From CAZKCI01 sp964551475 (lineage in GTDB: Bacteria; Auribacterota; Erginobacteria; Erginobacterales; CAZKCI01): a stretch of 64,000 bases of DNA. The notes beneath the pieces were generated by a model that saw only the letters and a list, made by a program, of their open reading frames with translations, searched no databases and had not been told where the DNA came from. The stretch spans positions 1-64,000 of the forward strand of contig CAZKCI010000045.1 of assembly GCA_964551475.1 (NCBI GenBank). The letters run 5' to 3'. A program made the position numbers and the translations under genes. Shown in pieces: positions 61,613 to 64,000 of the stretch (its first letter is position 1; the number at the start of each line of letters is the position of its first letter).

Positions 61613-62637
61613 GTTTCATTCCCCTTCACCGGTGTTTCCCCCTTGCCCGCGCTGACCAGCTTCTCCCCGAGCCGGTCGAGGCGGCGGGTGGCGTCGTCGT
61701 AACGGGAACGCGCGTTGGCCAGGTGCGTCCCCACGGTCTCGAAGTCGAACCGGAATCGGCCGAAATCCCCCCGGAGACGATCGAGGAGGCCCACGATCTC
61801 GCGGGCGCTCTTTTCCACGGCCAGCCCCTTCAGGCCCAATACGATCACCTGGAGATAGGCGAAGAAGGAGTTGGGCGAGACCGGGATCACCCGCTTCTCC
61901 AGGGCGTACTGATAGATCCCCTCCTCCTCCCCCAGCGTCTCGTCCCGGACGATCACCTCGTAGTAGACGCTTTCCGCCGGGATATACATCAGGGCGAAAT
62001 CGAAGGTCTCCTCGTCGGGGAGAATATATTTGGAGGCGATGGCGGCGATGTGCTTTTTTACGTCCTTGATGAATGCCTTCTTCAGAGCCGGACGCTCCTT
62101 CTCCTCCGGCGCCTGGAGGACACGGCGGAAATTCTCCAGGGGAAACTTGGAGTCCACCGGGACCAGCCTCCCTCCGATCCGGATCGCCGCGTCCACGATC
62201 TCACCGCTCCGGAAACGGTGCTGCAGGGCGAAGGAGGCGGCCGGGAGGACCTGGCCGAGGATATCGCCCAGGAGGAGCTCTCCCAGACCGCCCCGGAACT
62301 TGGGCGCCCGGAGGAGCTTTTCCAGTTCGGAGATGTCCCGGGCGGCCTCGAAGACCTTCTGGGTGGCCTGGGACACCTCGCCCAGCCCCTGGGTCACCAC
62401 GGCCAGCGAGCGGCCCAGATCGCCGGTCGTCGCCTGGAGCTGGCGGTTCACCCCCATGAGCTGCCGGTCGAGACGCTCGGAGAGCTGGCCGATCTGGTCC
62501 TGCATCAGGCTCAGGGCCTGGCTGTTTTCCTGAAGGCGGCGGAGCTCTTCTATCTTCCGGTCGGAGCGGAAGGCCAGAAAAAGCATCGCGCCCAGGATGA
62601 TCAGAAAGGCGGCGAGGCCGCCGATGATCAGCTCCAT
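61603..62637 (-). CDS. rmuC: DNA recombination protein RmuC
   Basis: 344 residues. One N-terminal membrane helix (IIGGLAAFLIILGAMLFLAF), a coiled-coil segment (residues about 30-95, EELRRLQENSQALSLMQDQ), and the RmuC core (APKFRGGLGELLLGDILGQVLP, VPVDSKFPLENFRRVL, KYILPDEETFDFALMYIPAESVYYEVI, VIPVSPNSFFAYLQVI). Thought to be a nuclease-fold protein that limits inverted-repeat rearrangement, notable in a genome full of palindromes (inference). Confidence 0.93.
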   Translation of the reverse strand: MELIIGGLAAFLIILGAMLFLAFRSDRKIEELRRLQENSQALSLMQDQIGQLSERLDRQLMGVNRQLQATTGDLGRSLAVVTQGLGEVSQATQKVFEAARDISELEKLLRAPKFRGGLGELLLGDILGQVLPAASFALQHRFRSGEIVDAAIRIGGRLVPVDSKFPLENFRRVLQAPEEKERPALKKAFIKDVKKHIAAIASKYILPDEETFDFALMYIPAESVYYEVIVRDETLGEEEGIYQYALEKRVIPVSPNSFFAYLQVIVLGLKGLAVEKSAREIVGLLDRLRGDFGRFRFDFETVGTHLANARSRYDDATRRLDRLGEKLVSAGKGETPVKGNETEG

Positions 62638-62803
62638 CGAAGGACCTCCGATTTATTGTCTTCCCGGTCGGCCGACGTGACAGCGGACCGGGGATGAAAT
62701 AAGGTTACCGCAAAAATGCCTTTCCCGCCAGCCGATCCCCTCTCCCTGTTTCCCTGGTTTCCCCTGTTCCACAAATTTCTCCCTAAATTTCTGCATTTTC
62801 CTC

Positions 62804-62832
62804 TTGACGCTCTCCCCGCGATGTCGTATACC
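62804..62832 (+). promoter_or_regulatory. Promoter of the TetR-TolC operon
   Basis: TTGACG (62804-62809), 17-base spacer, TATACC (62827-62832), with the ATG only 15 bases further. The transcript would be nearly leaderless. Confidence 0.6.
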
Positions 62833-62844
62833 TACCGGTAAGTA
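62829..62844. promoter_or_regulatory. TetR operator candidate
   Basis: TACCTACCGGTAAGTA: 16-bp palindrome with one mismatched pair, overlapping the -10 box just upstream of the TetR gene. Expected to give autorepression. Confidence 0.6.
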
Positions 62845-62847
62845 AAA

Positions 62848-63432
62848 ATGAAAAGGCCTGTTTCCAACATCAGAGAACGCCTCCTCCGGGAGGCCCTGCA
62901 CGCCTTCACCGCCAAGGGCTACAGCGCCTCCTCGGTCCGGGAGATCGTCGAGAAATGCTCCGTGACCAAGCCCACCCTCTATTATTATTTCGGCTCCAAG
63001 GAGCGCCTCTATCGGACGCTGATCGCCGAGACCTTCGCCGAGTTCAACCGGAGGATCGCCGCCATCGCCGCCTCCCCCCTGCCGCCGGTGGAGAAGCTCG
63101 CCGCCGTGATGGAACACTACCTGAGCCATGCCCGGGAAAACCCCGATCGCATCCGCCTGATCATGGCCGCCCTTTATCGATCCGACGCTTTCGCTCCCGA
63201 AGTGGATATCCGCCTCCACATCCTCCCCAACCTCCGGGTGATCGCGGGCATCATCGGCGAAGGGATGCGCGACGGGCTGTTCCGGAAGGAGAATCCGCTC
63301 CGGCTCTGCCTCCAGTTGATGGGGATCCTCCACCCCCAGATGCTGATGCGCCTACTGCCGAGGCGGCGGCTGCCGGCGTCCAGCCCCCGGGAGATCATGC
63401 GCACCTTCGTGGAAGGGATCGGGAAAAGATGA
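62848..63432 (+). CDS. TetR-family transcriptional regulator
   Basis: 194 residues. The N-terminal helix-turn-helix has the TetR pattern: LLREALHAFTAKGYSASSVREIVEKCSVTKPTLYYYFGSKERLYRTLI (residues about 11-58). The rest is the helical ligand-binding domain, with no ligand signature I can name. The gene overlaps the TolC-family gene by 4 bases, and an operator-like palindrome covers its own -10 region, so it probably represses itself and the efflux genes. Confidence 0.92.
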   Translation: MKRPVSNIRERLLREALHAFTAKGYSASSVREIVEKCSVTKPTLYYYFGSKERLYRTLIAETFAEFNRRIAAIAASPLPPVEKLAAVMEHYLSHARENPDRIRLIMAALYRSDAFAPEVDIRLHILPNLRVIAGIIGEGMRDGLFRKENPLRLCLQLMGILHPQMLMRLLPRRRLPASSPREIMRTFVEGIGKR

Positions 63433-64000
63433 ACAGGTTCAACGGTTCAACGGTTCATGGTTCACGGTTCAGCCTGACCACGCTTTTCATCATTACCTTG
63501 TCGGCGGGTTTTTCCGCCGCCGGCAGGGCGGGGGGGCCGCTTCCGGAATCCACCCCTCCCCTCCCCGACCGCTACCATGACGCCTTCATCGCCTCCGCCG
63601 GGACCGACGTCGTCCTGAGGATCGGCATCTCCGACTGCGTCGCCTACGCCTTGAAGCAGAACTCGGAGATCCTGATCCGGAGGATCGACCCCCTGATCCG
63701 GGCCGACGGGGTGGCGATCGAAGAGGCCGCCTTCGAACCCGCCCTGAACGCGGGCTATGCGATCTCCGACTCCTCGGCGCCCACCGTCAGCTCCTCCCTC
63801 CCGGAGACTCTGGACGGCCGTGAACAGGAGATCGGGGCCAACGTGTCGGGGAAACTCACCACCGGGATGCAATACACCATCGGCCTGACCGCCGGAAAAT
63901 CCGACACCAACCTCGACGGCCAGAGGTTTAATCCCTCCTACACCGCCGAGCCCGCGATCACGATCACCCAGCCGCTCCTCCAGGGCTTCGGGCCCCAGGT
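63429..64000 (+). CDS. TolC-family outer-membrane efflux protein (partial, runs off right edge)
   Basis: About 190 codons, open at the window end. Start ATGA overlaps the TetR stop. The N-terminus (MNRFNGSTVHGSRFS) is encoded by a GGTTCA repeat related to 47777-47820, followed by a signal-type hydrophobic stretch (LTTLFIITLSAGFSAAG). The mature part looks like TolC-family factors: RIGISDCVAYALKQNSEILIRRIDPLIRADGV, an early amphipathic helix, then SGKLTTGMQYTIGL and ITITQPLLQGFGP. Would form the outer-membrane duct of an efflux or type I system; the remaining components lie beyond the window. Confidence 0.82.
   Translation, partial: MNRFNGSTVHGSRFSLTTLFIITLSAGFSAAGRAGGPLPESTPPLPDRYHDAFIASAGTDVVLRIGISDCVAYALKQNSEILIRRIDPLIRADGVAIEEAAFEPALNAGYAISDSSAPTVSSSLPETLDGREQEIGANVSGKLTTGMQYTIGLTAGKSDTNLDGQRFNPSYTAEPAITITQPLLQGFGPQ

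Overview
The window is about 64 kb of GC-rich bacterial chromosome, densely coding and mostly on the minus strand. A diderm (Gram-negative) host is indicated by a TolC-family outer-membrane protein, a small outer-membrane beta-barrel and many signal peptides. LL-diaminopimelate aminotransferase, pyruvoyl-dependent arginine decarboxylase, secreted proteins with Pro/Thr-rich linkers plus calcium-type DxDGDG repeats, and a four-helix-bundle protein of the 23S intervening-sequence family fit an uncultured PVC- or Omnitrophota/Auribacterota-like lineage. That placement is an inference; there is no rRNA in the window to test it.

Layout. 1-5.3 kb: two secreted repeat proteins (Kelch-like and SBBP-like, both ending in DxDGDG repeats), a DUF2007 protein and two copies of a conserved hairpin element. 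5.7-6.06 kb: tmRNA (ssrA, minus strand). 6.3-12.6 kb: four-helix-bundle protein, acetolactate decarboxylase, MazG, a ComEC-like metallo-beta-lactamase, two phospholipase-D-like proteins, a beta-barrel and a zinc-ribbon protein. 12.6-28.2 kb: a long minus-strand biosynthetic run, in transcription order argC-argJ-argB-argD-argG-argH-lysA-dapF-dapA-dapB-dapL-folK-panB-panC (arginine, lysine/diaminopimelate, folate, pantothenate). It is preceded by rplM-rpsI. 29.6-34.1 kb: a RNase D-like exonuclease, a bacterial protein that looks like a PriS-PriL fused primase, a ferritin-like protein and a PHP-phosphotransferase fusion. 34.4-37.1 kb: 6-phosphogluconolactonase and a two-step agmatine route to putrescine (PdaD, SpeB). 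37.2-47.8 kb: a hypothetical exported protein, a hybrid histidine kinase, a TRL-like lipoprotein, aspS, hisS, an HU/IHF protein and dnaE. 48-50.6 kb: an internally duplicated membrane protein and a hicAB toxin-antitoxin pair. 50.9-62.6 kb: uvrA, an MFS transporter, tatD, recJ, a secreted metallo-beta-lactamase with a repeat tail, an M50 protease and rmuC. 62.8-64 kb: a TetR regulator overlapping a TolC-family gene that runs off the window.

The most unusual general property is the intergenic DNA. Almost every gap is built from one of several families of short, iterated, self-complementary repeats. They sit at all six convergent gene junctions, often supply the last codons of genes, and in two places lie inside coding sequence (a linker of the four-helix-bundle protein and the self-processing site of ArgJ). 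The most interesting single gene is the primase-like fusion at 30474-31937, which carries recognisable motifs of both the catalytic and the iron-sulfur subunits of archaeal/eukaryotic primase in one bacterial polypeptide.
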